From Dallia pectoralis (Eukaryota > Chordata > Actinopteri > Esociformes > Umbridae): a DNA stretch of 64,000 nt. Where the stretch lies: contig CM055745.1 in the NCBI GenBank assembly GCA_029465975.1, positions 7,487,752-7,551,751 on the forward strand. Reading direction: 5' to 3'. Below are positions 1 to 10,004 of the stretch, piece after piece (within the stretch, counting starts at the first letter, position 1; each line of letters starts with the position of its first letter). The notes under the pieces are model-generated. The model saw nothing but the letters and a program-made list of their open reading frames with translations. It ran no database searches and was not told the origin of the DNA. The translations under genes were made by a program, and so were the position numbers.

Positions 1-465
1 CAACTGAGACGCAACTTTCGTTAAATATTAACGTTCAATTAATTATTTTACATTTAAAGAAATCACTGTCGACTACATAAATAAAATTACACATTGGTAT
101 ATTAATATAAACATTCAAACACTTTAAAACAAATAAACGCTTTGACTTGTTTAAACTATAATATAAAACAAATATTTTAAATAGCACGTGTATTCCCCTC
201 AATAACTGACAACCGCTTTCACATCGACTTAACGTCGTACTTGAATTGGTTTAAATAGCGTTGAATGAGACATTATACCTCATTCATTACAAATTGTATT
301 ACCAGTTAGCTGTGTATTGTGGCCAACTCATACTCAAATGATACCTCATTTATTACAAACGTTATTCGTTATTACAGGTTGAGTACAAAGCAACTCTGAG
401 ACAGCCTGGTCCTACGTGTCGGACGAATCAGATTACAGTTGCTCTAACAGTAATCCCTTCCCTCT

Positions 466-514
<49 letters not shown>

Positions 515-1384
515 GCGAACAAACAAATAAACACAAACATGATTGTTCCAGGGCAATGGCAGGTGTGTGTAACACACATATTATGGGATTATTCGGGACT
601 CAGATTGGCCTTTACAGCACCAGTGTGTTTCAATAGTGATAACCCACATATTGACTGGATGGTAGATGACAGTATTGCAAGACGGTTCTCCGGTTAACGT
701 TTTATTAGATTACAGGACAAATGAATGGTTCCTATAAACCTGCCAGACGCCTGTGGAGGGAGAAAGTCCTGGCGTCAAACACTATTTGACATTATTCCAA
801 CTCGGATTTCATCTGGCACTAAATAACCAATCCAAATGCCGCAATGCCCTAATGCCCGCCCGCCTACCCTGTCAGCAGACGGCCAGAGCAGACGCCGCAC
901 GTACTTGATTGGTTGTTAATTGTATCTGAACCCAGGTCAGGAGGATTGGGATTGCGAGGCGCCAGCCACCTCTCGTTACAGAAACAACAAGTGAGAGAAG
1001 CTTTGAGCGGGACTCAGTAGGAGAAGATAAGCTGCGAGTGAGAGGATGTGTCTCTGACCCGCCTAAGACAATCAGGAGACACGCGTCCAATACTGGACTG
1101 GACTGTAATCCCGCTGGCCCTAGTTTCAACCGGGTCCACACAGCTCCATGGCTGTTTCCATGTACACGTGAAACCCAAACATGAAACATGTATGACGCAG
1201 ATGCTGCACTCTACACAGCATGATCGGTTTCTTCATACTGTTTAGTGACGTCATAATCAGAGGTGTGGCCTGAAATCTCCTGACATCTGTTCCCAGGTCT
1301 GTGTGTCTGTCTTTCTATCGGGGGGTAGACACCTTTACGCCTCTCCACAGTGACAAACAATTCTATTTCAGTTCATTGTACACA
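1..1384. other. ppara intron at left edge, no gene seen
   Basis: This is the part of the intron downstream of the second-finger exon that falls in the window. The first 400 bases are AT-rich and include two near-copies of TACCTCATTCATTACAAA (about 277 and 341). A CA microsatellite lies at 467-513. Open frames between 870 and 1250 overlap on both strands and show no family resemblance. The hinge exon of ppara is not in this stretch. Confidence 0.6.
467..513. repeat. (CA)n microsatellite
   Basis: This is an uninterrupted run of about 23 CA dinucleotides. The open frame crossing it is an artefact of the repeat. Confidence 0.95.
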
Positions 1385-1928
1385 GCCGACGACGTAGACC
1401 ACAGCGGACGACGCAGACCACAGCGGACGACGCAGACCACAGCGGACGACGTAGACCACAGCGGACGACGTAGACCACAGCGGACGACGTAGACCACAGC
1501 GGACGACGTAGACCACAGCGGACGACGTAGACCACAACGGACGACGTAGACCACAGCGGACGATGTAGACCACAGCGGACGACGTAGACCACAGCGGACG
1601 ACGTAGACCACAGCGGACGACGTAGACCACAGCGGACGACGTAGACCACAGCGGACGACGTAGACCACAGCGGACGTCGTAGAACACAGCGGACGACGTA
1701 GACCACAGCGGACGACGTAGACCACAGCGGACGACGTAGACCACAGCGGACGAGGTAGACCACAGCGGACGACGTAGACCACATCGGACGACGTAGACCA
1801 CAGCGGACGACGTAGACCACAGCGGACGACGTAGACCACAGCGGATGACATAGACCACAGCGGATGACATAGACCACAGCGGACATAGACCACAGCGGAC
1901 AACGTGGACCACAGCCGACGTAGACCAG
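1385..1928. repeat. 19-bp minisatellite next to the ppara donor site
   Basis: About 28 head-to-tail copies of GACGACGTAGACCACAGCG, with occasional substitutions such as GATGACATA near the 3' end and one 13-14 base truncated unit. The array starts within about 40 bases of the splice donor of the second-finger exon, separated by a short CA tract. Because 19 is not a multiple of 3, the three minus-strand reading frames all stay open, giving spurious 180-230 residue frames. Each unit holds two or three CpGs. Confidence 0.97.
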
Positions 1929-1966
1929 GAACTTCTGTAATGTGTGTGTGTGTGTGTGTTTCTTAC

Positions 1967-2105
1967 CGTTATGGGACATGCCCACAGACAGGCACTTCTG
2001 GAAGCGGCAGTATTGGCACTTGTTTCGGTTCTTCTTCTGTATTTTACAGCGGCGCTCACACTTGTCATAATCCAGTTTGAGACGGATGGTCCGGCGAAAG
2101 AAACC
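1967..2105 (-). CDS. ppara: ppara exon encoding second zinc finger
   Basis: This 139-bp exon encodes the second zinc finger and the start of the hinge of PPAR alpha. It begins GFFRRTIRLKLDYDKCERRC and ends KCLSVGMSHN plus one base of the next codon. The D-box is the short three-residue type typical of PPARs (C-ERR-C), and the KIQKKNRNKCQYCRFQKC stretch carries the remaining zinc cysteines. The GFF completes the P-box helix begun in the previous exon. The acceptor is CTCTGTAG/GGT at 2105 and the donor is CG/GTAAGA at 1967. Length and phase match the second-finger exon of PPAR genes. The donor is followed at once by a CA microsatellite and then by a 19-bp minisatellite. The next exon (AIRFGRMP in the family) was looked for down to base 1 and not found, so the gene runs off the left edge and the ligand-binding domain is not in the window. 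Confidence 0.96.
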
Positions 2106-2336
2106 CTACAGAGAGTACAGAGATGTGCTCAGACACGACCAACAGCCCGCAGAACTAAAACACATACAGTATTTTACTTGTTCATGGTAAATAACACAGA
2201 GTTTGTGCAAGAACTTTTGAACCGGACAAACTTTATGAATTGTGTTCAATAATTTAAAGCAAAGCAATAAGGGACGTAAGCAGTTGCTTAAGGATGCCGA
2301 CCGCTGGAGAATACTAGGGTATGAGATGCCAGAGTA

Positions 2337-2564
2337 AGAGGCCAGAGGGAACGGCCAGGAGGAGAGGCCAGGAGGAGTGGCCAGGAGGAGAGGCCAGGAG
2401 GAGAGGCCAGGAGGAGAGGCAGAGGAGGAGAGGCAGAGGAGGAGAGGCAGAGGAGGAGAGGCCAGGAAGAGAGGCAGAGGAGGAGAGGCCAGGAGGAGGA
2501 GAGGCCAGGAGGAGACGCAGAGGAGGAGAGGCCAGGAGGAGAGGCCAGGAGGAGAGCAGGGAGA
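2337..2564. repeat. Purine-rich 12/15-bp tandem array
   Basis: Variable repeats of AGGCCAGGAGGAG and AGGCAGAGGAGGAG occur in several register variants. The plus strand is almost wholly purine outside the CC pairs. Nothing indicates that it is coding. Confidence 0.9.
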
Positions 2565-2705
2565 TGGACAGGGAATTGCTTAAGAAGGCTGTGTATTTAG
2601 CCACGCAATCCCGCAAATAATTTAATTTCCCCATCCTAGTGAAAGATCTCCTCAATTCCCTTCACACAGCTTGCGTCAACCCCAGGCGTTAATACCACGG
2701 ACCGA

Positions 2706-2741
<36 letters not shown>
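2706..2741. repeat. (CA)n microsatellite
   Basis: A short uninterrupted AC/CA run lies just ahead of the 30-bp array. Confidence 0.9.
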
Positions 2742-2742
<1 letters not shown>

Positions 2743-2777
2743 TGGCCCATCGCCAGGCTGTCTTGTGTCTCCTCTCA

Positions 2778-4747
2778 CTCCACTGTGTTCAGTACCCTCC
2801 CCTCCCCCTCCACTGTGTTCAGTACCCTCCCCTCCCCCTCCACTGTGTTCAGTACCCTCCCTCCCCCTCCACTGTGTTCAGTACCCTCCCCTCCCCCTCC
2901 ACTGTGTTCAGTACCCTCCCCTCCTCCTCCACTGTGTTCAGTACCCTCCCCTCTTCCTCCACTGTGTTCAGTACCCTCCCCTCTTCCTCCACTGTGTTCA
3001 GTACCCTCCCTCTCCCTCCACTGTGTTCAGTACCCTCCCCTCTCCCTCCACTGTGTTCAGTACCCTCCCCTCTTCCTCCACTGTGTTCAGTACCCTCCCC
3101 TCCTCCTCGACTGTGTTCAGTACCCTCCCCTCTTCCTCCACTGTGTTCAGTACCCTCCCCTCTTCCTCCACTGTGTTCAGTACCCTCCCCTCTTCCTCCA
3201 CTGTGTTCAGTACCCTCCCCTCTTCCTCCACTGTGTTCAGTACCCTCCCCTCTTCCTCCACTGTGTTCAGTACCCTCCCCTCTTCCTCCACTGTGTTCAG
3301 TACCCTCCCCTCTTCCTCCACTGTGTTCAGTACCCTCCCCTCTTCCTCCACTGTGTTCAGTACCCTCCCCTCTTCCTCCACTGTGTTCAGTACCCTCCCC
3401 TCTTCCTCCACTGTGTTCAGTACCCTCCCCTCTTCCTCCACTGTGTTCAGTACCCTCCCCTCTTCCTCCACTGTGTTCAGTACCCTCCCCTCTTCCTCCA
3501 CTGTGTTCAGTACCCTCCCCTCTTCCTCCACTGTGTTCAGTACCCTCCCCTCTTCCTCCACTGTGTTCAGTACCCTCCCCTCTTCCTCCACTGTGTTCAG
3601 TACCCTCCCCTCTTCCTCCACTGTGTTCAGTACCCTCCCTCTTCCTCCACTGTGTTCAGTACCCTCCCCTCTTCCTCCACTGTGTTCAGTACCCTCCCCT
3701 CTTCCTCCACTGTGTTCAGTACCCTCCCCTCCCCCTCCACTGTGTTCAGTACCCTCCCCTCTTCCTCCACTGTGTTCAGTACCCTCCCCTCTTCCTCCAC
3801 TGTGTTCAGTACCCTCCCCTCTTCCTCCACTGTGTTCAGTACCCTCCCCTCTTCCTCCACTGTGTTCAGTACCCTCCCCTCCCCCTCCACTGTGTTCAGT
3901 ACCCTCCCCTCTTCCTCCACTGTGTTCAGTACCCTCCCCTCTTCCTCCACTGTGTTCAGTACCCTCCCCTCTTCCTCCACTGTGTTCAGTACCCTCCCCT
4001 CTTCCTCCACTGTGTTCAGTACCCCCCCCCCCTCCACTGTGTTCAGTACCCTCCCCTCCCCCTCCACTGTGTTCAGTACCCTCCCCTCCCCCTCCACTGT
4101 GTTCAGTACCCTCCCCTCCCCCTCCACTGTGTTCAGTACCCTCCCCTCTTCCTCCACTGTGTTCAGTACCCTCCCCTCTTCCTCCACTGTGTTCAGTACC
4201 CTCCGCTCTTCCTCCACTGTGTTCAGTACCCTCCCCTCTTCCTCCACTGTGTTCAGTACCCTCCCCTCTTCCTCCACTGTGTTCAGTACCCTCCGCTCTT
4301 CCTCCACTGTGTTCAGTACCCTCCCCTCTTCCTCCACTGTGTTCAGTACCCTCCCCTCTTCCTCCACTGTGTTCAGTACCCTCCCCTCTTCCTCCACTGT
4401 GTTCAGTACCCTCCCCTCTTCCTCCACTGTGTTCAGTACCCTCCCTCCCCCTCCACTGCGTTCAGTACCCTCCCCTCCCCCTCCACTGTGTTCAGTACCC
4501 TCCCCTCTTCCTCCACTGTGTTCAGTACCCTCCCCTCTTCCTCCACTGTGTTCAGTACCCTCCCCTCCCCCTCCACTGTGTTCAGTACCCTCCCCTCTTC
4601 CTCCACTGTGTTCAGTACCCTCCCCTCTTCCTCCACTGTGTTCAGTACCCTCCCCTCCCCCTCCACTGTGTTCAGTACCCTCCCCTCCCCCTCCACTGTG
4701 TTCAGTACCCTCCACTCCCCCTCCACTGTGTTCAGTACCCTCCCCTC
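2778..4747. repeat. 30-bp minisatellite in ppara intron, about 65 copies
   Basis: Each unit contains CCACTGTGTTCAGTACC followed by a pyrimidine segment, CTCCCCTCTTCCT or CTCCCCTCCCCCT. The CTCTTCCT form is homogenised over 3120-3640. The CCCC form dominates at both ends and in scattered units. The unit is divisible by 3, so frames of up to about 715 residues stay open, but they are pure repeat. In the gene's sense orientation each unit is G-rich and contains TACTGAAC, which resembles a branch-point sequence, followed by CACAG. Confidence 0.98.
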
Positions 4748-5172
4748 AGACAGGCAGGGGCATAGATAGAGGATTTAGCCAGGAGGCTGTTTTAGCCAAT
4801 CGGCATCCAGGAATCTGAACCTTCCACTTTTCATAGTGAAAAACTGACACATGTTCCATCTCTCCGTCTGATGGGCCAAGAGGCAAGTTCACAGAGTTCA
4901 CAGTAAGAGCATCTGTAACCTTTGGTTTACGTCCAGACACTTTATCCGGGCCGCTCCGTCGGACACGGTGAAACACTGGATCTGGTGGAATCACAATGCC
5001 TGTCCAGTTCAGTCAGGTCTGAACCGGGTCCAGTCAGGACAGGGCACACGGTGGCACTTCCTGCTATGTGGTCCCACCTGCCTGGCTAGAACTCAGTGTA
5101 ACAGCTTGTTGACATGAGTGAGACCAGTGATTGAGATGCTTGCCAACTTTGCCATGTGACCCACACAGTGGC

Positions 5173-5241
5173 AGCGTCCTGGCACAGAGCGTCTTGGCAC
5201 AGAGCGTCTTGGCACAGAGTCTTGGCACAGAGCGTCTTGTG
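5173..5241. repeat. 15-bp short tandem repeat
   Basis: Four to five imperfect copies of GCGTCTTGGCACAGA. Confidence 0.85.
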
Positions 5242-5544
5242 GCCGCACATTCAGGGTATACAGGAATGCAGGAAACGAAGCGGATGAACACCTACTATTT
5301 CCTAACTCTACAACGACAGGGTTGATTGGACTCTTCACCACAGTATTGCGTAACCAATCAGAGTCTCTGTACGGTACACTGCACACAAGTCGCGAAATCA
5401 GCGCAATGAGCGCTACCAAATACTAGGTTGTGTGTTATGTATATAAGTGGCTCAGAATTACACTCAAATATCCTGCTGTTCCCGTCACATGAGGAAGAAT
5501 CCAGGGTTGTGTTCTGTGTACTCATTCTGGGAATGCATGTTGTC

Positions 5545-5632
5545 TCGAAAGCTTTTCTCGCTTTATCTTGGCCAGGTGCAAATGATAATTTGTTACCAGT
5601 CGGCCTACCGTGTTAAATAAAGGTTAAATAAA
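5545..5632 (+). repeat. Decayed dispersed repeat of salmonid/pike type
   Basis: The segment has TTGGCCAGG, a degenerate AAATGATAATTTGTTACC core, CGGCCTACC and the tail GTTAAATAAAGGTTAAATAA. This resembles a very common dispersed repeat of salmonid and esocid genomes that ends CCTGGTTAAATAAAGG. The assignment is from memory of that family. The copy is diverged. Confidence 0.6.
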
Positions 5633-5765
5633 CATAAATCATGCAGATGTTAATTGTTGGGGCTAGTGATGTGTGACCGGGCACACTAGTTTAGGTTGCT
5701 CTACCACGTGCTCACGACCAATTAACCAGGTGAGGTTCTGTATTCCAGAGAGGCACAGTGCTCTG

Positions 5766-5915
5766 CTTGTGTAAATGTAGTGAGTACTGAGTACTGTAGT
5801 GAGTACTGCTTGTGTAAATGTAGTGAGTACTGAGTACTGTAGTGAGTACTGTTTGTGTAAATGTAGTGAGTACTGAGTACTGTAGTGAGTACTGTTTGTG
5901 TAAATGTAGCGAGTA
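5766..5915. repeat. 43-bp tandem repeat, 3-4 copies
   Basis: Units contain CTTGTGTAAATGTAGTGAG and two or three GAGTACT words. Successive CTTGTG starts at 5766 and 5809 give the 43-bp period. Confidence 0.9.
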
Positions 5916-6062
5916 CTGTTTGTGAGTGTGATTTGTGTGTGTGTGATTTGAGTGTGTCTGTGTGATTTGTGTGTGAGTGTGTGTGATTTGTGTGTGAGTG
6001 TGTGTGATTTGTGTGTGAGTGTGTGTGATTTGTGTGTGTATGTGTGTGTGTGTGTGTTTAAT
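5916..6062. repeat. GT-rich microsatellite/minisatellite
   Basis: Repeats of GTGTGATTTGTGTGTGAGT merge into a plain GT run that ends about a dozen bases from the donor of the first-finger exon. In the gene's sense strand this is a CA-rich tract immediately after the splice donor. Confidence 0.9.
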
Positions 6063-6073
6063 GTGTGTCTCAC

Positions 6074-6231
6074 CTTGCAGCCCTCACAGGCGTGAACTCC
6101 ATAGTGGTATCCGGACGCACGATCAAAACAAACGCGACAGTCCAAGTTGAGAGAGGTCGAGGAAAACTCCTCCTGACCGGCTGATGACCCATAAACCCCA
6201 GAGGAAGGGCTGGAGGCGGGGGTCAAAGCAT
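6074..6231 (-). CDS. ppara: ppara exon encoding end of A/B region and first zinc finger
   Basis: This 158-bp exon encodes about residues 71-123 of PPAR alpha. It opens with DALTPASSPSSGVYGS, close to the SPASSPSS segment of other PPAR alpha proteins. It ends with the first C4 zinc finger, CRVCFDRASGYHYG followed by VHACEGCK. The four zinc cysteines and the P-box start (EGCK) are present, so half-site recognition should be that of a PPAR. The acceptor is TTCTCCAG just before 6231 and the donor is AAG/GTGAGA at 6073, an almost perfect consensus. Joining to the flanking exons keeps the frame (phase 1 in, phase 0 out). One odd residue stands out: Phe follows the second zinc cysteine (codon TTT), where nuclear receptors usually have Gly and PPARs read CGDK or CGDR. 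The intron on its 3' side begins with a GT-rich stretch. Confidence 0.96.
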
Positions 6232-7161
6232 CTGGAGAACACACAACGTTGGCATTAATGAAAAGACACACACACACACATCTCTATTGTGGTGCCACTT
6301 TGCCCTGACTGGCAGAGGAGTTCCAATGGAAAGTTCCGGGTGTCTCAAGCGTTTCGAAGAGAACACATAACGAGCGCTCCGTGCCGTCTATAAATACAGG
6401 GAGACCGTCAAACACACACACACACCCACACACACTACTGAAAGGGCATCAGGAACACATCTAAGATCCGGCAGATATTGGCCTGGGAAGCCCACTCTGT
6501 AACCGCGTGTGCCAAAAAAACACACTCCCTCTCCACGCCCTCACACACCCGTACCGACCAGGAACAACCGGAGCATTTTCATGGAGCTCTCTGGGACATT
6601 TCCGTGACATCATCACAAATTTCCATTGTGTCTTGTCTTGGTCTCCAAATGTCTTCATCTTTATTTTCCCAACAGCCCCCCAACACCCCCTCCCCCGCCA
6701 CTCTTTCCCTCTGTTTACACTCTGACACCAGACGCTTATTTAATCCGGGTTGTGTAATGGTGCCTACTACATAGTTAATTATTCGCCATCACGTCCACGG
6801 TGGTTTACACCTTCGGCGCAACGAAGTTGACAAAAATGTACGACGGGGGACAGCCCCGATCTCAAAGTCCACACTTACACAGCACATTCTCGCTAAGTCT
6901 TTAACGGGTTAGGGCTGTCCCATCGTCAAGTTGAGCCCTTCATGAACCCTTTCCAAAAGTCCCCATTTTCGAAGACTTTGAAAGAATTGCCCAGAGCTCA
7001 CTGCCTTGTGAAGTGAAAAACGGGGGTTACCAAAGGAAGCCCGGAAGTGAGAGAAAAATCATATTTTGCCTATTGTCTAAAAGCATATTACAGACAATAG
7101 GCAAATGACCATCACTGTCCCATCATACTACTGTAACTGATGAAGGTTCCTGGATCTGTAC
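6232..7161 (-). other. ppara: ppara intron between A/B exon and first-finger exon
   Basis: This 930-bp intron has GT/AG ends. It holds a perfect 14-bp-arm hairpin near its 5' end, described separately, and short CA runs at about 6264-6282 and 6412-6436. I see no coding sequence in it. The open frames in the 6.46-6.77 kb stretch resemble no family I know. Confidence 0.85.
7065..7105. repeat. Perfect inverted repeat, 14-bp arms, 13-nt loop
   Basis: The arms TTTGCCTATTGTCT (7065-7078) and AGACAATAGGCAAA (7092-7105) are exact reverse complements around a 13-base loop. The hairpin lies 56 bases inside the ppara intron, downstream of the start-codon-exon donor on the minus strand. It could fold in the pre-mRNA or be the relic of a small transposon. 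No function is shown. Confidence 0.85.
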
Positions 7162-7410
7162 CTAAGAAAGTGGATCCATCAGAGCCCGACCCATTACTGG
7201 ACTGGGACTTGTACTCTTTCATGTCCAAGGAGCTGAGGATGCCACCGTCCATGGATTGGGAGATGTCGTTCAGATCCTCCATGCCTCCGAGCAGGTCTCC
7301 ACACAGCGGGCTGCCCAGCACAGAGTCCTCCAGGGGGGACGGTGGCCGATAGTGGACCTCCATGTCGACCATGGTGGAGGACAGGGCTAGGAGTAGAATC
7401 AGTCATCAGA
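7162..7410 (-). CDS. ppara: ppara start-codon exon (5' UTR end plus A/B domain)
   Basis: This exon encodes the N-terminal A/B (AF-1) region of PPAR alpha, a ligand-activated nuclear receptor that binds DNA with RXR and controls fatty-acid oxidation genes. The start codon is at 7372-7370 in a good Kozak context (CCACC before ATG). The protein begins MVDMEVHYRPPSPLEDSVLG and continues through a DISQSMD segment and a GSDGS stretch, matching the PPAR alpha N-terminus (MVD start, SPLE, ISQS, GSDGS). The exon supplies 70 codons plus one base. Upstream, a pyrimidine tract ending CCACAG marks the 3' splice site at 7412-7411, leaving 38 bases of 5' UTR in this exon. The donor is GTACAG at 7161, and the split codon is completed as Asp in the next exon. 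The acceptor implies at least one further non-coding upstream exon. The identification rests on recognised family sequence and is firm. Which teleost paralogue it is remains unresolved. Confidence 0.95.
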
Positions 7411-7499
7411 CTGTGGAGAGAGGAGGAGAGAGAGGTTTAGTTAATGAAGACTCCAGACAATCAGTGTACTCGTTCCATAACAAGCACTTTTGAGTAGAT

Positions 7500-7735
7500 T
7501 GGGTGGTGGTAGAAAGAGGCAGATTGGTTGGTGGTTGAAGAGGTGGTGGAAGAAGAGGCTGATTGGGTGGTGGTAGAAGAGGTGGTGGTAGAAGAGGCTG
7601 ATTGGGTAGTGGTAGAAGAGGTGGTGGTAGAAAGAGGCTGATTGGGTAGTGGTAGAAGAGGTGGTGGTAGAAGAGGTGGTGGTAGAAGAGGCTGATTGGG
7701 TGATGGTAGAAGAGGTGGTGTTAGAAGGGACTAAT
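7500..7735. repeat. GATTGGGTGGTGG-type tandem array upstream of ppara start exon
   Basis: Irregular units of about 39 bp carry GATTGGGTGGTGGTAGAAG and GAGGTGGTGGTAGAAG. GATTGG (reverse of CCAATC) is repeated several times. It lies less than 100 bases upstream, in gene sense, of the start-codon exon acceptor. Confidence 0.85.
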
Positions 7736-7740
7736 TTGGT

Positions 7741-8001
7741 TGTGGTGGGCTCTGATTGGGTGGTTGTGGTGGGCTCTGATTGGGTGGTTGTGGTGGGCTC
7801 TGATTGGGTGGTTGTGGTGGGCTCTGATTGGGTGGTTGTGGTGGGCTCTGATTGGGTGGTTGTGGTGGGCTCTGATTGGGTGGTTGTGGTGGGCTCTGAT
7901 TGGGTGGTTGTGGTGGGCTCTGATTGGGTGGTTGTGGTGGGCTCTGATTGGGTGGTTGTGGTGGGCTCTGATTGGGTGGTTGTGGTGGGCTCTGATTGGG
8001 T
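7741..8001. repeat. 24-bp minisatellite with CCAAT box per unit
   Basis: Eleven copies contain CTCTGATTGGGTGG followed by TTGTGGTGGG. TGATTGGG starts at 7753 and recurs every 24 bases to 7993. On the minus strand each unit reads CCACCCAATCAGAG, which contains CCAATCAG, a full NF-Y-type CCAAT box, next to a CACCC element. Whether it is bound in vivo is unknown. Frames through it are repeat artefacts. Confidence 0.95.
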
Positions 8002-8307
8002 GCCGGGCGTTGTGAAGGCGACAAGGACCCAGCAGCTGTTCCATCTGAGAGCAGACGGCAGTAAGCCGACAGGTCACGACCCCATGTAAGCTAAGTCTGA
8101 CCCTGACAGACTCTGGCCACTACTCATGTCTATTCTGGGTCCTGGCTAATGGAGGTGTCTAACGTCTAAGTGCAGACATACGCCTCTCAATGAACTCCCA
8201 TGTTACCGATAAGCTTAATAGAAATGTATGGTATTTTATGAGAACATATATCTGTAGGTATGCGCTAACAACAAAGTGCATGGCATAATAACAGCTGTTT
8301 CAGTAAT

Positions 8308-9075
8308 ATAGTACTACATGACTGCACTACTGTTAATGTACTGTATGCAGTAGTAATCTAGTACTACATGACTACACGCTACTGATAATGTACTGTATGC
8401 AATAGTAATATAGTACTACATGACTACACACTACTGATAATGTGCTGTATGCAGTAGTAATATAGTACTACATGACTACACACTACTGTTAATGTACTGT
8501 ATGCAGTAGTAATATAGTACTACATGACTACACACTACTGATAATGTACTGTATGCAATAGTAATATAGTACTACATGACTACACACTACTGATAATGTG
8601 CTGTATGCAGTAGTAATATAGTACTACATGACTACACACTACTGTTAATGTACTGTATGCAGTAGTAATATAGTAAGTACTACATGACCACTTTTAATGT
8701 ACTGTATAGTAACGTAGTACTACATGACTAGGATACACACTACTGTTAATGTACTGTATAGTAACGTAGTACTACATGACTAGGATACACACTACTGTTA
8801 ATATACTGTATAGTGACATAGTACTACATGACTAGGACACACACTACTGTTACTGTATAGTAACGTAGTACTACATGACTAGGATACACACTACTGTTAA
8901 TGTACTGTATAGTAACGTAGTACTACATGACTAGGATACACACTACTGTTACTGTATAGTAACGTAGTACTACATGACTAGGATACACACTACTGTTAGT
9001 GTACAGTAACGTAGTACTACATTACTAGGATAGATACTACTGTTAATGTACTGTATAGTAACGTATACAGTAATG
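8308..9075. repeat. 52-bp minisatellite with variant sub-block
   Basis: Units carry TAGTACTACATGACTACACA, CTACTG and AATGTACTGTATGC. TAGTAATA/C starts at 8351 and 8403 give the 52-bp period. From about 8690 the unit changes to one with GACTAGGATACACAC and GTATAGTAACGTAGTAC, and copies become shorter and irregular. Confidence 0.92.
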
Positions 9076-9431
9076 ATTAATAGTTGGTTTCACAGAAAAA
9101 CAAGGAACAAAACCAATGCTACATTTGACTGACTGTTCGACTGACTAGTTGGTTAACAGTCTGTCTGTCTGGCTGATTGTCTGACTTTTTGACCGACATA
9201 TTGACTGTCTGGCTGACAATGTATTAACTCACCCCTGTCACATACTGTATCTAACGGACCTGTTTAGTCTACATATACATTCCATCCACATGACCTTATG
9301 ACCTCATGAACTCAGCAGCTAGAAGCTGCAGCATTGACCTCACTTAGACCTTGACCTGTCAACATCAACAGAGTTAGGGAGTAAACAAACACATGGTCAG
9401 AAGACTACTGTAACCTAGACTGACAGATGAG

Positions 9432-9582
9432 ACAGACAGACAGGTAGATAGAAAGAGAGACATACATACAGACATACATACAGATAAACACACAGACAGA
9501 CATACATGCATACAAAGAGAAAGACAGACAGACAGACAGACAGGCAGGCAGACAGACAGACAGACAGAGAGAGACAGACAGA
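9432..9582. repeat. (GACA)n-like tetranucleotide tract
   Basis: Degenerate GACA, CATA and GGCA tetranucleotide repeats, in which GACAGACAGACAGACA is the cleanest block. Confidence 0.9.
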
Positions 9583-9639
9583 CTGTTTTTATTTGAACCT
9601 TAGTTGTTTATTATTAACGGGACAACATATAGTATATAA

Positions 9640-9715
9640 TACTTCCTTGCCATTTCACTGGCCTTCCTTGCCATTGCACTGGCCTTCCTTGCCATTGCAC
9701 TGGCCTTCCTTCCTT
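9640..9715. repeat. Short repeat of about 24 bp
   Basis: Three copies of CCTTGCCATT(T/G)CACTGGCCTT follow one another immediately upstream of the LINE fragment. Confidence 0.8.
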
Positions 9716-9743
9716 CTGTCGACTGAACACTGACTCGGGTAAA

Positions 9744-10004
9744 ATGACAGTTTTGGTTCTCTCCGGGACAGTCCTTAATTGGTTCAGGTCTTATTTAGAA
9801 GGGCGGATTTACTTTTTCACCATCCGCAATCATGAATCTAAAAAGGTGGCTATGACATGTGGAATTCCCCAGGGATCAGTTCTCGGACCACTTCTGTTCA
9901 ATCTCTATATGCTGCCTCTGGGCTAAATTTTACGTAACATCATTAACTACCATAGTTATGCAGATGATACTCAAATATACATGACCTGCTCCCCCAACAC
10001 TTAC
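9744..10004 (+). pseudogene. L2/CR1-like LINE reverse transcriptase fragment (broken)
   Basis: The translation reads VLNWFRSYLEGR, then GIPQGSVLGPLLFNLYMLPL. After an in-frame TAA at 9924-9926 it continues NYHSYADDTQIYM. These are conserved blocks of a non-LTR retrotransposon reverse transcriptase: the WFRSYL segment, the PQGSVLGP motif and the YADD catalytic motif. The spacing and the MLPLG between motifs fit the L2/CR1/Rex1 group. The fragment covers only the middle of the domain, lacks the endonuclease and both ends, and has the internal stop, so it is dead. The stop sits in one otherwise continuous frame, so no frameshift is needed. Its length is far below that of an intact LINE, whose ORF2 is close to 1,000 residues. 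Confidence 0.85.

Larger units (their letters stand above)
2106..6073 (-). other. ppara: ppara intron between the two zinc-finger exons
   Basis: This intron of about 3.97 kb is more than half tandem repeats: a purine-rich array, a 30-bp array, a 15-bp run, a 43-bp array and a GT-rich tract, each listed separately. The sequence outside them (2106-2336, 2565-2706, 4748-5172, 5242-5544) shows no coding potential I can support. Confidence 0.8.

Noticed and set aside
1..1384. The ppara hinge exon expected after the second zinc finger
   Set aside because: No AIRFGRMP-like coding sequence with a 3' splice site occurs on the minus strand, so it must be outside the window.
2671..4818. Open frames of 660-715 codons on plus and up to 362 on minus
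   Set aside because: These come from the 30-bp intronic minisatellite inside ppara. All three plus frames are open at once, which is a periodicity artefact.
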